Source: Avena insularis
Lineage: Eukaryota > Streptophyta > Magnoliopsida > Poales > Poaceae
NCBI GenBank assembly: GCA_023614405.1
Contig: CM042688.1
Coordinates: 377,071,331-377,135,330, forward strand
DNA length: 64,000 bases
Direction of reading: 5' to 3'
The translations under genes and the position numbers were made by a program. The notes below the pieces were generated by a model. It saw nothing but the letters and a program-made list of their open reading frames with translations. It had not been told where the DNA came from and searched no databases. This document shows positions 22,556 through 32,696 of this stretch, piece after piece (within the stretch, counting starts at the first letter, position 1; every line of letters starts with the position of its first letter).

Positions 22556-24091
22556 TGAAAGACCCAACTTAGGTCGACTAGAGGAGGGGGGATGAATAGG
22601 AGACTACCAATTTTTAATCTTTTATCGCACTTTTAAGGATTAGCACAAAGTAAGGTTTGCTAGAGATGCAACTACGTGAAAAACCTAAATGACAAGAAAT
22701 ACAAAGGTAAACGAGAGAGTAAATGCAAGAAGTAAAGGAGTGGAGCGAAAGAACCGGCGAGGGGAGACAGATATGTAATTCCCGTAGTTCACTTCCAAAG
22801 AAGCTACGTCAATGTTGGAGAGGTGTCGGGGCCACACAAGGTGACCCGAGCGCCACAAAGGCCTCACCTTCTTCTCCGGTGAGCACCACCACAAAGGTGG
22901 CCTCACAATCCACTAACCGATGACCTTGAAGGCGCCAACCGAAAACCTTTACAACGAGGTTGAGGGGAGGCTTCACAACTCAATTGAAGGCCCTCAACGA
23001 CACCATGGAGCTTTACAAAAAATGCCCCATCTCCGAGGATGCCCTACACCGTCTAGGGTTCCACGAACCCAAGAGAAACGAAATCCATGAAGGATGAGTG
23101 GGGGAAATCAAAATTCCTTTGGTGGAGGTGTAGATCTAGGTCACCTCTCCCAATCCTCAAAATATCAAGAGATTTGAGTGGGTGGGGACAGAGATCTAGT
23201 CAAGTCAAGCTCTTGTGAAAATGGTGGAGAGAGAGAGAACCAAGAGATAAGGTGGGAGGAGGAAGAAGGGGGCTTAAATAGTCCCCCTTCAAACGGGCAG
23301 ATTCTGCCCAGCCCCGACGCCGTCGGTACTACCGGTGGGCGAGCCATCACCGGCCCAGCACATGCCACGTAACGGTCAGAAGACCTGTCAGTGGACCCAA
23401 ACGGGCTGGTCGGAAGTACCGGTCCAGGTTCCGCCTAATTACATCAAATAGACAAGGCGAGGTAAGGTCATCTCACCCGCATCGCCCAGGTCGAACTGGG
23501 TCCGAATCGACCCGAACTACCGGTGACGATGAAGGCCGGTACTATCGTCGTGAAGCGTACTACCGTCGGGGCCATATGCTGGTCGGGTCGGTACTACCGA
23601 GCCAAAGTCCGGTGCTAGTTCCGACAAATAGGCAAAGTTAGACAGAAGTCTTACTGAACCGAAAATTGCCTCGTCGGAATTAGGACCAGAACTTCAGCCG
23701 GAAGTACCGCTCGAACAGCCCTGGGAAAAAACCTTGGGCGGTACTACTACTGCCTGGCCGGTAATACCGGTTAGGGCAGAAAACCCTCCAACTCAGCATG
23801 AATCACTTTCTCACATGAAAACTGGGATGGCTGTGGAGGTGCATATATGGTCTGTGCATGAAAAGTTGATTTCCCACAACCTTCCTAGATGGACTCCCTC
23901 TTGATAGTACGGTAGCCTAAAATATAAAGCAAGAGAAAGTGAAAATAAGCGCTATCGACTACAAGCTCTTCCTTGAGAAAAATCCATCCACGAGCACGAC
24001 CGAAGATAAACCCTGACACTTGGACAAACGGTTAAACCACAAAAGGAGTTGTCATCAGCACCAAAAACATAAGGAGAAAATAATCCTTTCA
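22556..24091 (-). repeat. Copia 5' LTR
   Basis: The LTR is about 1.54 kb with TGAAAG...CTTTCA ends, the outer end abutting the target duplication at 24092. It is very close to 11812-13379 except for a dense cluster of 1-3 nt deletions at about 23445-23585, where the other copy's cag/ag dinucleotides are repeatedly missing. Confidence 0.85.
23273..23281 (-). promoter_or_regulatory. Putative TATA-like box of copia 5' LTR
   Basis: CTATTTAAG on the minus strand is conserved with 12527-12535 in the other LTR copy. Confidence 0.4.
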
Positions 24092-26539
24092 CCATGCAAA
24101 CTGACGATTCTAGCAATTTACAACTCTGCAAGCTTCAAACTCTGGTAGGTGGTCTTGACAGGTATAAAATGGGCTACCTTGGACAGTCTATCCACTATGA
24201 CCCAAATAGAGTCATTTCCCTTACTATAAGTAGGCAAACCGGTAATGAAATCCATTCTGATAGAATCCCATTTCCATTCTGGAATCTGCAATGTTTGCAG
24301 AAGTCCCGCGGGTCTCTGATGTTCTGCTTTGACTCGCTGACAGATATCACACTTAGCTATGTAGCTTCCGATTTCTCTCTTCATCTTGTTCCACCAAAAT
24401 TGCTCCTTCAAATCCTGATACATCTTCATTCCTCCGGGGTGGATAGAATAAAGAGTATCATGAGCTTCCTACATGATAACTTGCTTCAGCTCGGAATCTG
24501 CTGGCACACAGATATGTTCTTTGTACCACAAAACTCCTTCTTCATCCTCAGTGAATCCGGGTACCTTCCCTGTACCAATACAACACTTGATTCCGTCGAT
24601 ACTTGCATTTCCTTTCTATGCCTCCTTGATCTGACTAATCAAAGTGGGTTGAAGCTCAATGCTAGCTAAAAATCCTTTGCTAACTAGCTCCGTTCTAAAC
24701 TGCTCCAACTCTTCATGCAAACTTGGCTGGGCTTCTTTTATCATGGTGTTGAACCTACACGGCAATCTGCTAAGAGCATCCGCTACCACATTGGCTTTGC
24801 CGGGGTGATAGTGAATGTCAAGGTCATAATCCTTGATTAACTCTATCCATCTCCTTTGCCTCATATTCAGCTCCTTATGGGTGAAAATATACTTCAGGCT
24901 CTTGTGATCCGAATAAATCTCACAACGATTACCGATAAGGTAATGACGCCATGTCTTCAAAGCTAAAACTACGTCTGCTAGTTCAAGGTCATGGGTAGGG
25001 TAGTTTTGCTCATGCTGCTTCAGTTGTCGGGATAGATATGCTATGACTTTGCCTTCTTACATCAACACACATCCGATACCAATCTTGGATGCATCACAAT
25101 ACACATCAAAAGGCTTCTTGATATCCGGCATAATCAAAATTGGGGCTGAAATAAATCTCTTCTTGAGTTCTTTCAAACTTGCTTCACATTTGTCCGTCCA
25201 TTCGAACTTCTTATCTTTTTTCAACAATTGGGTCATTGGTCTTGCGATGCTCGAAAATCCTTCAACAAACTTGCGGTAGTATCTCGCTAATCCGAGAAAT
25301 GCACGAACTTGGGTTTGAGTGGTTGGGGCTTTCCATTCTTCAACATCTTTGATCTTGGCGGGATCGACAGCGACTCCTCCTGCTGACACAATATGTCCTA
25401 GGAATCCTACTTCCTTTAACCAGAATTCACATTTGCTAAACTTGGCATACAACTGATGTTCTCTAAGGGTTTCAAGGATGGTCCTTAGGTGTAGCTCATG
25501 GTCTTCTTCTGACTTGGAATAGATCAGAATATCGTTGATAAACACAACGACAAACTTATCCTAGAAGTTCATAAAAGCTTATTCATGAGATTCGTGAAAT
25601 AAGCGGGGGCATTGGTTAATCCAAAAGACATGACCGTATACTCATACAATCCATATCTGGTGGTAAAGGCGGTCTTTGGAATACCCATTGCACAAATCTT
25701 GAGTTGATGATAACCAGTTCTAAGATCAATCTTAGAAAACACTCTGGCACCAGTCAACTGGTCAAACAGATCCTCTATCTTCGGTAGTGGGTACTTGTTC
25801 TTGATGGTGACATCATTCAGCTTCCGGTAATCCGTACATAAACGGTTACCTCCATCTTTCTTATCCACAAACAAAACAGGTGATCTCCATGGCGATGTGC
25901 TTGGTTGAATCAGAACTTTCTCCAGCATAGCATCAAGTTGCTTCTTCAGCTCCACTAATTCAGATGGGTTCATACTATAAGGTCTCTGAGCTATGGGTCC
26001 GGTTCTAGGAATTAGTTCAATGATGAACTCGATATCCCGATCTAGGGGCATACCGGGCAATTCATATAGGAATACGTCGGGGCATTCACAAACTACTCTG
26101 ACTTGGTCTATGGTTGGTTGGGCTAGACTCTTGTTGCATTTGAATTGACGGGGCAAAGTCTCAGATACATGCTCTACTGATACTCCAGAGCTACTAGTCA
26201 TGGTTATGGCTTTCTTGGCACAGTCGATCAATCCTTTATGTTTGAACATCCAATCCATTCCTAGTACTACTTCCAAACCTTTGGTTCCAAGTACTATTAG
26301 GTTAGTATAAAAATCTATTCCATGGATTCTGATAGGTAAAGCCTTGCAAAATTTTCTAGCTTTGGTGGTTGAACCAGGTATTTGAACTATCATAAAATGC
26401 TTCAATTTTGCTGGTTGAATCTTACTAGTGCATGCAAATTCTTCTGTAACAAACAAGTGCGATGCTCCAGAATCAAACAACACTCTTGCAAGTACTGAGT
26501 TAACAGAAAACATACCTAGCACGACATCGGGCGCTTCCT
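24092..26539 (-). pseudogene. pol: Tekay pol, unit B, PR-RT-RNase H-integrase N-part
   Basis: Protease ([11 protein letters not shown]), RT ([36 protein letters not shown]), RNase H and the integrase zinc finger (ending AKCDICQ) are readable. A frameshift near 25575 splits RT exactly as in unit A. The catalytic FIDD is FIND, with Asn at 25534-25536. Stops at 25057-25059 and 24616-24618 are also found in unit A (2889 and 2448). A private TAA lies at 24118-24120. The copia insertion at 24091 removes the rest, which resumes at 9990. Confidence 0.85.
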
Positions 26540-27751
26540 GAGCTTCTTCAGCATTCATGTGGAACAGATGGCCGTTGCACTTGAGTGAATTCTCTGGGGC
26601 AAATCTCCTTCCAGGCTGAACACGGCGTTGCTGCTGAGCGGGTGCATTCACATTAGTGGCTGCTGCAAGCTTCTTGGGGCACTCATTGGAGTAGTGACCC
26701 TTGACTTCGCATTCAAAGCAAGTAATCTGGGGCTTGTCTTTTCCTGCAACAGGCACAACATTGCTTCCAGTCCTTGGGGCAGTATTGTTGATGTTGTTGT
26801 TGGACTTGGGCGGTACACGGTTGAAGGTATTGGAGTTGCCGGGGTTGTTGTTGTGGTTTCCTCCAGACTTCAGGTTTTCTCCGCTATGATTAGGATAGTT
26901 TGGATGGGATATAGGGGGTCTGTTGTTTCTTAGGGCATATCGTGCAGACGGGTTAGGGTGATACTTCTGGGTATGGTGGTATCTAGGCTGGTGCAGACAT
27001 GCAGACGGGATGAGGGACATAGGGGGTCTGTTGTTTCTTAGGGCATATTGGCCTGGTTGATCTTCCCTTCCATCTGAATGGCAGAATCTACTAGCTCTTC
27101 TAGATCTGCAAAACAGATGTTGACTAACACAGTCTGCATCTCGTCATGTAATCCATTCAGGAACCTTTCCTTCTTCTTTGCTTTGGTGTTAATCTCATCA
27201 GGGGCATATCTAGCTAGTGACATAAATTTGTCACAATACTCAACTACCGTCATCCTTCCTTGCTTCAGTTCCCTGAACTCATCCCTCATCCTGGTGACCA
27301 AACCTTGGGGCACATGGGTCTGGCTGAACTTGATCTTGAATGCTTCCCAAGTCATCATCTGACCTTCGTTCATGGTACGGGTGCTATTCCACCAGGCTCT
27401 TGCATCTCCTGCCAGATAATGGGTGGCAAATAGTACTTTTTCATTGGCTTCAACTCCTGTGACCTCCAGATTGTTCTCCATGGTTTGCAGCCAGTCATCA
27501 ACATCTAAGGGATCCTCAAACTTACTAAAGGTAGGTGGGTTGGTATTCTGAAAGTTCTTGATCTTGGATCCATGGTGATCCTAGTTTCCGTGACCTTGAT
27601 TATTATGGGCCATCTGAGCTATCTGTTGAAGAGTGGCTAGGTTGGCTTGGCGTTCGGCTCTACTAGCTTCACGGTCAGAAACTAGCATTTGCAGAATCTG
27701 CGGCATTGGGTCCTGAGATGAGCTGCTTCCTCCGGGATTTCCACGAGCCAT
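26540..27751 (-). pseudogene. gag: Tekay gag, unit B
   Basis: The start at 27751 opens MARGNPGGSSSSQDP. A TAG at 27581-27583 (shared with unit A) lies near residue 57. The capsid core is readable at 27481-27038 (WWNSTRTMNEGQMMTWEAFKIKF shortened here as AFKIKFSQTHVPQGL and [13 protein letters not shown]). After a local rearrangement with a direct repeat (26911-26940 and 27019-27048), the Asn-rich stretch and zinc knuckle [14 protein letters not shown] follow at about 26700. This copy retains the segment deleted from unit A. Confidence 0.8.
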
Positions 27752-27994
27752 CTGAAGATTGGGATAGATAATGAGATAAGAGGGAAATCTCTAAGGTTCA
27801 TGGTTTTGTTTCAAAAGCTTTAAACTTTGAGTTTGACTCAGGTTGCAACTTCCTCTCATTCATTCATTCAAAGCACACAATACAAACACACACCACAACA
27901 CAACTAGAAAACAGATGGTTTTAAGAACCATTCTGTGAAACTACGATACAGTGGGCCCGATACAACTCATTCCTACGGTAGTGCTCAAGTGCAT

Positions 27995-28758
27995 CTAATC
28001 ATCATCAATGAAGTCGGAATCATCATCATCAGTGTGGAACTCCATGGCATCATCCTCCAGGTAGTCGTTGTCATCACTGAGGTAAGAGTAAATATCTCCC
28101 TGGATATCTTCACCTTCCTTCTCCTTCACTTCAAGCTGGATTTCTTATTCACGGATGGTCTTCTCGAGAGTGGCCACCTTCTTGCAAAGACGATCGATGG
28201 TGCAATCCTTCTTGTCGCGCTAACGATGAAGTGATTGGCGTTCCTTGGTGAGAATGGCGAGGGTCTAGTCCTTCTTGACTGCAATGGCATGGTTGTGGTT
28301 AGCGTAGGCACGGGCGTTGTCCAACTCCTTCTGCCTATCATACAACATGAAGTCAATATTGTCCACCTGGTGCTTCAGCTCTGGGTGTCCTGGCATCTCC
28401 AAGGGCATTCCCATAGAATCACACCTCGCGTAATGAGCAAAGCGAGTTCCCTAGATCTAGTTGATGTTTTGCCCACACAGACGGGCAAGAGCTTCATGCA
28501 TAGCCCTGGCTAATCCATCTAGCCAGTTGTTCTCACGCAAGGTGAATTGGATCTTCTCCGAAGTGGGTGCTTCCATCTTGCCTCTGAGATCTGCAACATC
28601 AGCCATTGTAGATCTCCTCCTATGTGATAGTTGAGTTGGGCCCCGAAGAATTCCTGATGCGGGCGCTCAAGATACTCTGACAGTGCATCTAGATCCCTCT
28701 CAAAGATTAGTTGGCCTCCATTGCCCAGCTGGTAGAACTTGCAATACTGGACTTCCAT
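27995..28758 (-). pseudogene. Extra ORF upstream of gag, unit B, broken
   Basis: The start at 28758 reads MEVQYCKFYQLGNGGQ, LIFERDLDALSEYLERP, closely matching unit D. A frameshift near residue 55 and stops at 28220, 28265 and 28451 break it; the three stops coincide with stops in unit A. The end (DDDDFDFID-like acidic residues, TAG at 27995) aligns with the other copies. Function is unknown; see the unit D copy. Confidence 0.7.
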
Positions 28759-29202
28759 CTATAAGAATTTAGGGTGAGTAAGTTAGTGAGGTGATCAAGT
28801 GTGTCAAATTTTATGTAGGAATGCAAGAAGTTTTTGAGGAACATGACTATTTTGAAAGAATCAAGGATAAGAGTGGGAATATGTTTTCATAAATACTCAC
28901 TTCTTTTGTTTTGAAACTAAGTTTTTTGTTCGGACGTCCATTCTAACTAGGGTCTCCTATGGTCAGGATGGCTCTGATACGAACTTGTCAACACCCGGAT
29001 TTTTAATCCTAGATGCCTGTTATGCCATACCTCGCAATCCCAGGATTACCATTTTCATCATTCATTACAAACCATAATAAGGTCTTACGAATAAAGGATC
29101 TCATGATCCATTCTTAATACAATTCAAGCAGCAGAAAATAAATGTAGTAGGGGCTCCATCTTTAGAGTCACAGGCAATGCTGGCGATGGGAGATGATCCT
29201 AG

Positions 29203-30982
29203 TGTTGGAAATATGCCCTAGAGACAAATAGTAGTAAGGACTATTATCATATTTCGTATAGTTTATGATTAAGTTTTATATCATGCTATAACTGTATTGA
29301 GTGGAAACATCAATACACGTGTGATATACAAACAACCAGGGGTTCCCAGTGAAACTCTAGTCACTGGTTCATTGGTCAACAGATGATCATGTTTCCTGAT
29401 CATGTGGCATTTATGCCAGTTGGAAATGGAATCAACTCATTCTGAGAATCATATGATGAACCAATACCCAACCTAAACATCGTGACCCGATCATGTCACG
29501 AAGTTCAAGTTATGATGATTAGAAATGGATCCTCGTAGACTATTCCTTAGACCATGAGGCTATATCAATCACTGTCTCCCGAGAATGCTTAGATAGCATC
29601 AAGCGCCACTTGGTAATACAATGGTTATAAAGGTGTGTTCAGGTACTCGGAGGAAACCATAGAGGCAATATATGTCAAGAGCGGGATTTGTCCGTCCATG
29701 TGATAGGAAGATACTCAAGGGCCCACTCGGAGAGGTTATATCCAATAGCTGCGCAGCGTGTGATTTGATCACAGGGATATCACTTGTCGGAACGAGTCAA
29801 ATAGCATTATTCGGTAACGAGATTGAACACGCCATGGCGATGTCATTGATCAGATCTCGGGCAATGGAAGTATCGAGTGACAAAGGGAATAAGACACGAC
29901 TGTCCCGGTTCAAACGACGAAAGATCTTCGTGGAACGCACATGGGTCACATGGCCATCCAGGTCCCTCTGTTGATCATTGGTGCGGAAGTGTCCTGACCA
30001 TGTCTGGAGTGTTCCCGTACCGTGGGGTATCACGCTTAAGGGATTGATGATGCTTAGAGAGTGTTTATAGGATCAGTGGAATCGTCGAAGAATAGTAGAG
30101 AGAAAACCGGAAGGGTTTCGGTAAGTCCGGAGGATGTCCGGAGTGGAGGTGGAAGGTGTTCCATAGCCACGGAGGATGAATAATATGTGAATGAATGTTA
30201 AATATTGATTTAATCATTTATTCATAATTATTTAATAAAGAGAAAAATCAATTTAAATGGTCAAAGGCTTAATGGGCCAATTCCCAGAGGGGAGAGGGCC
30301 CATTAGGGAAAGGAGAGAGGGAGAAGGGGGCCAAGGGGGTGGCCGGCTGGGCTTAGCCCCCCCGCGCAGGGCCCACTAGGTGGCCGGCAGCCTCCCCTCC
30401 CCTCCTCTCCTTTTGTCCCACCTCGGGACTTTGAGGGAGGTAGTACCTCCCCTTCCCCTATATATAGTGGGGGTATTTGGCCAAATAAAACACACCAATA
30501 ATCAATAAAGGTCTTCTCACTTTTGGGAGGACCTCTAATTGATATTTTTCTATCTCCCCATATCTCTCTCGTGACCGTGGTCCCAAGTCTGGACTGCATG
30601 AACGAGATACATCTTCACCGTGGAGCGCCATCGCGCTGCAGGATTCGGAACTGGGAGCTCTACTTCCGCAACTGCTGCTGGATCGGGGAAGCGGGATTCA
30701 TCGTCAGGAACCGGACGTGTGTAACTCCCCGCGAGGTGTCGCACTTGAGGCACTCAAGTCGTTGGAGCCACAGGAGCGCAAGGACTTCATCACGACCTTG
30801 AGGCCGGCTTCAGCTCATCTACATCAACCACGCTCTCCTGAGCGTTGACAACGCTTTTTGGTCTTCAATGGTAAGTTTGTGAAAAGCCCCTCCCGTTACT
30901 GTATTTCTAATAGATATGTCCTGGCAGCTTCATGGGTTCAGGGGTGTATATCGCAGTAATGCTTGATGAAGCGTCCCCCAAC
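29203..30982 (+). repeat. 5' LTR of the Angela/BARE-like element
   Basis: The start is exact. The end is approximate because the last 40 bp have diverged from the 3' LTR (here gcgtcccccaacc, there gcggaacccctaca). It contains about 85 bp near 29806-29895 absent from the 3' LTR. No clean initiator-Met PBS follows; a split remnant (ttggtat...cagagggcc) may lie at 31079-31105. Confidence 0.75.
30459..30466 (+). promoter_or_regulatory. TATA box of the 5' LTR
   Basis: TATATATA follows a C-rich stretch and is conserved at 36547-36554 in the 3' LTR. The transcript would start a few tens of bases downstream. Confidence 0.6.
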
Positions 30983-31162
30983 CGACTTTACGCGTTCATT
31001 CGCGAGACTGGTCCATGCTTGACATACGGCTTGTACCATATAAAGTGTCTTAGGGGGGTGTCTGTCTCTCTCGCATTAGTTGGTATACCATTTGCAACAG
31101 AGGGCCCCGAAAGGGGTGTAGTAGAGACAACTACTTGATTAGCGTTGTGCTAAAAGTTCGTA

Positions 31163-31245
31163 GGTAAGAACGGTTCTTGTGCGAAAGCCCATTCAGCCAC
31201 GTAAAACATGCAAAGATAAAGTAGAAGCGTCTAACTTTGTTTTGC
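31163..31245 (+). other. Possible intron in the 5' leader of the copia element
   Basis: cgtag|gtaagaac gives a near-consensus donor and gttttgcag|gggg a near-consensus acceptor about 80 bp later, in the untranslated leader before the gag-like ORF. BARE-type elements are known to be spliced; this particular intron is inferred from splice-site words only. Confidence 0.3.
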
Positions 31246-31947
31246 AGGGGGCGTTGCTTTGATATATGGTTGTGGCAAAGGTAAAGTGATTACCTTTTGT
31301 TACGTAGTAGTAGATAGTCACGGAGGTGACAGACTACCACGTCGGAATGACATCGGTACCCTGGTGTCTACGGCGCCGGAACCCTGGCACCGGAATCCTG
31401 TGACAACGGATGGAGATCACGACGTGAAGGACCATATCATATCGCATTTACATTCAATGTTATTGTTTGTATATCTTATTGTGTGCTAGTATTAGATACT
31501 CGACGGTAGCCTAATAAGATGATCCCTGTTAAAATTACCAACGATTGTGTTCCCCCTTAGTGTGTACCACCAAGAAAGTTCTTCGGTATGAGGTGACCCA
31601 GGGTGACTGGGTGTCAGGCATATCTACGTTCGCATACAGTGGGTGTAAGCCATGTTGCACAATGAATACACTAAGGTTGAGTTCGCGAGCCTAGAACGCC
31701 ATAGAAGCGTGGCCTCAAAACACAAATGGTCGAAAGATCGAGCACGAGTCGCATGAATGATGTGACCGACGTTTAGCGTCCACCTTTGAACCCACATCGA
31801 TGGCCGTGTTAATCGGGGGAGATGTGGCTGATAGGGGTCGTGTTATCACTAGGAACCCTTATGGGGATAGGTGTTTCTGAGTGGAGTTATTATTAACTCA
31901 TTTAATTATAAACTTAGTCTAAATTCCTTTTGCAATTATAAATGTAG

Positions 31948-32696
31948 ATGGCACCTTTCCTGTTGACGATTGATTGGTTAGAAGGAGAGAAGCTCAGATT
32001 AGATGGATCAAACTTCTCCATATGGGTTGCGCGTCTCCACGTTCTCCTTAGCGAGAATGACGTGGTCGACTACATACTCGCCGAGATGGATTTGGATCAT
32101 CCCACTAACCTAGAGACCCCAGAGCAGCGGAAAGACTGCTATCTCCATCGTGAGATGGCCTCCTTCATTTCAGTTACCATGAATTTCGGAATGGTGGATG
32201 AGCTGTGGCCTTTCATGGGTGATGTCAACCCTCGTTCGGTGATGCTACAGCTTAGGACACATTTCGTGGAACAAGCACGCATATGGGAGCATGAGCTGAT
32301 GGGAGACTTCCTCTCCATTAAGATGGAGGAGAACTCATCACTGGACGACCACTTGGAGCGCATGCATGATGTGTACATGAGGCCTGCATACTTCCTGGAT
32401 AGCTGGATGACGGGCTCTTTTGCAAACGGCGTTGTGCTATGGTCGCTACCACCAAGCTACCAAGCACAAGTCAGGACTTGCGTAATGAGGGGCGACGTGG
32501 AATCAATGGAGTTCCACCGGTTCGTGACACATCTCAGGAATGTGTTGGTTGAACCAGATGTCGCTCAGGTCATCAATGATAAAGGTATATATTTGATATA
32601 CAATTTTATAAATGTTATAATCTTGCAAACACATTTGCAGTGTTAAGTATATTTGATACTTGTTCTGTTTTGCTGAAAACAGGTCCTTCTGCATGA
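31948..32696 (+). CDS. gag: Gag-like protein with a short intron
   Basis: Translation from the ATG at 31948 gives a Ty1/copia gag capsid-type sequence: LDGSNFSIWVARLHVLL near residue 20, then LRTHFVEQARIWEHELMGDFL, KMEENSSLDDHLERMHD and LPPSYQAQVRTCVMRGD. Unspliced, the frame runs to a stop at about 32646. A GT-AG pair (aaag|gtatat at 32585, aaacag|gtcc at 32682) would remove 98 bp and end the product at GPSA after about 216 residues (stop 32694-32696). No zinc knuckle or protease follows. The frame is intact for over 210 codons inside an otherwise decayed interior, which suggests this part was kept longest. The intron is inferred. Confidence 0.6.

Larger units (their letters stand above)
9991..24091 (-). 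mobile_element. Maximus/SIRE-like Ty1/copia element with truncated tandem unit
   Basis: The 14.1-kb insertion is bounded by TGAAAG...CTTTCA ends and flanked by the 5-bp duplication ccatg. On the minus strand the order is 5' LTR (22556-24091), PBS, long gag, PR-IN-RT-RNase H, an extra ORF in the env position, purine tract, LTR (11812-13379), PBS, truncated gag (10110-11759) and an LTR stub (9991-10098). The PR-IN-RT-RH order defines Ty1/copia. The long coiled-coil gag, about 1.55-kb LTRs and a 3' extra ORF fit the SIRE/Maximus lineage. Because the duplication flanks the whole block, the rearrangement happened after insertion. Confidence 0.85.
9045..28985 (-). mobile_element. Tekay unit B, internal region, split by a copia element
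   Basis: The internal region is in two parts, 9045-9990 and 24092-28985, separated by a Maximus-like copia insertion. The break falls in integrase between the SKLAEL block and the [10 protein letters not shown] block, and both sides carry the duplicated target ccatg (9986-9990 and 24092-24096). A PBS remnant lies at about 28968-28985 next to LTR C and a purine tract at 9045-9062 next to LTR B. The order of genes is as in unit A, with the extra ORF, gag and pol. Confidence 0.85.

Noticed and set aside
31079..31105. ttggtat...cagagggcc as a functional PBS
   Set aside because: It needs an 11-bp insertion in the middle of the site and lies about 100 bp after the LTR end. Kept only as a possible relic.
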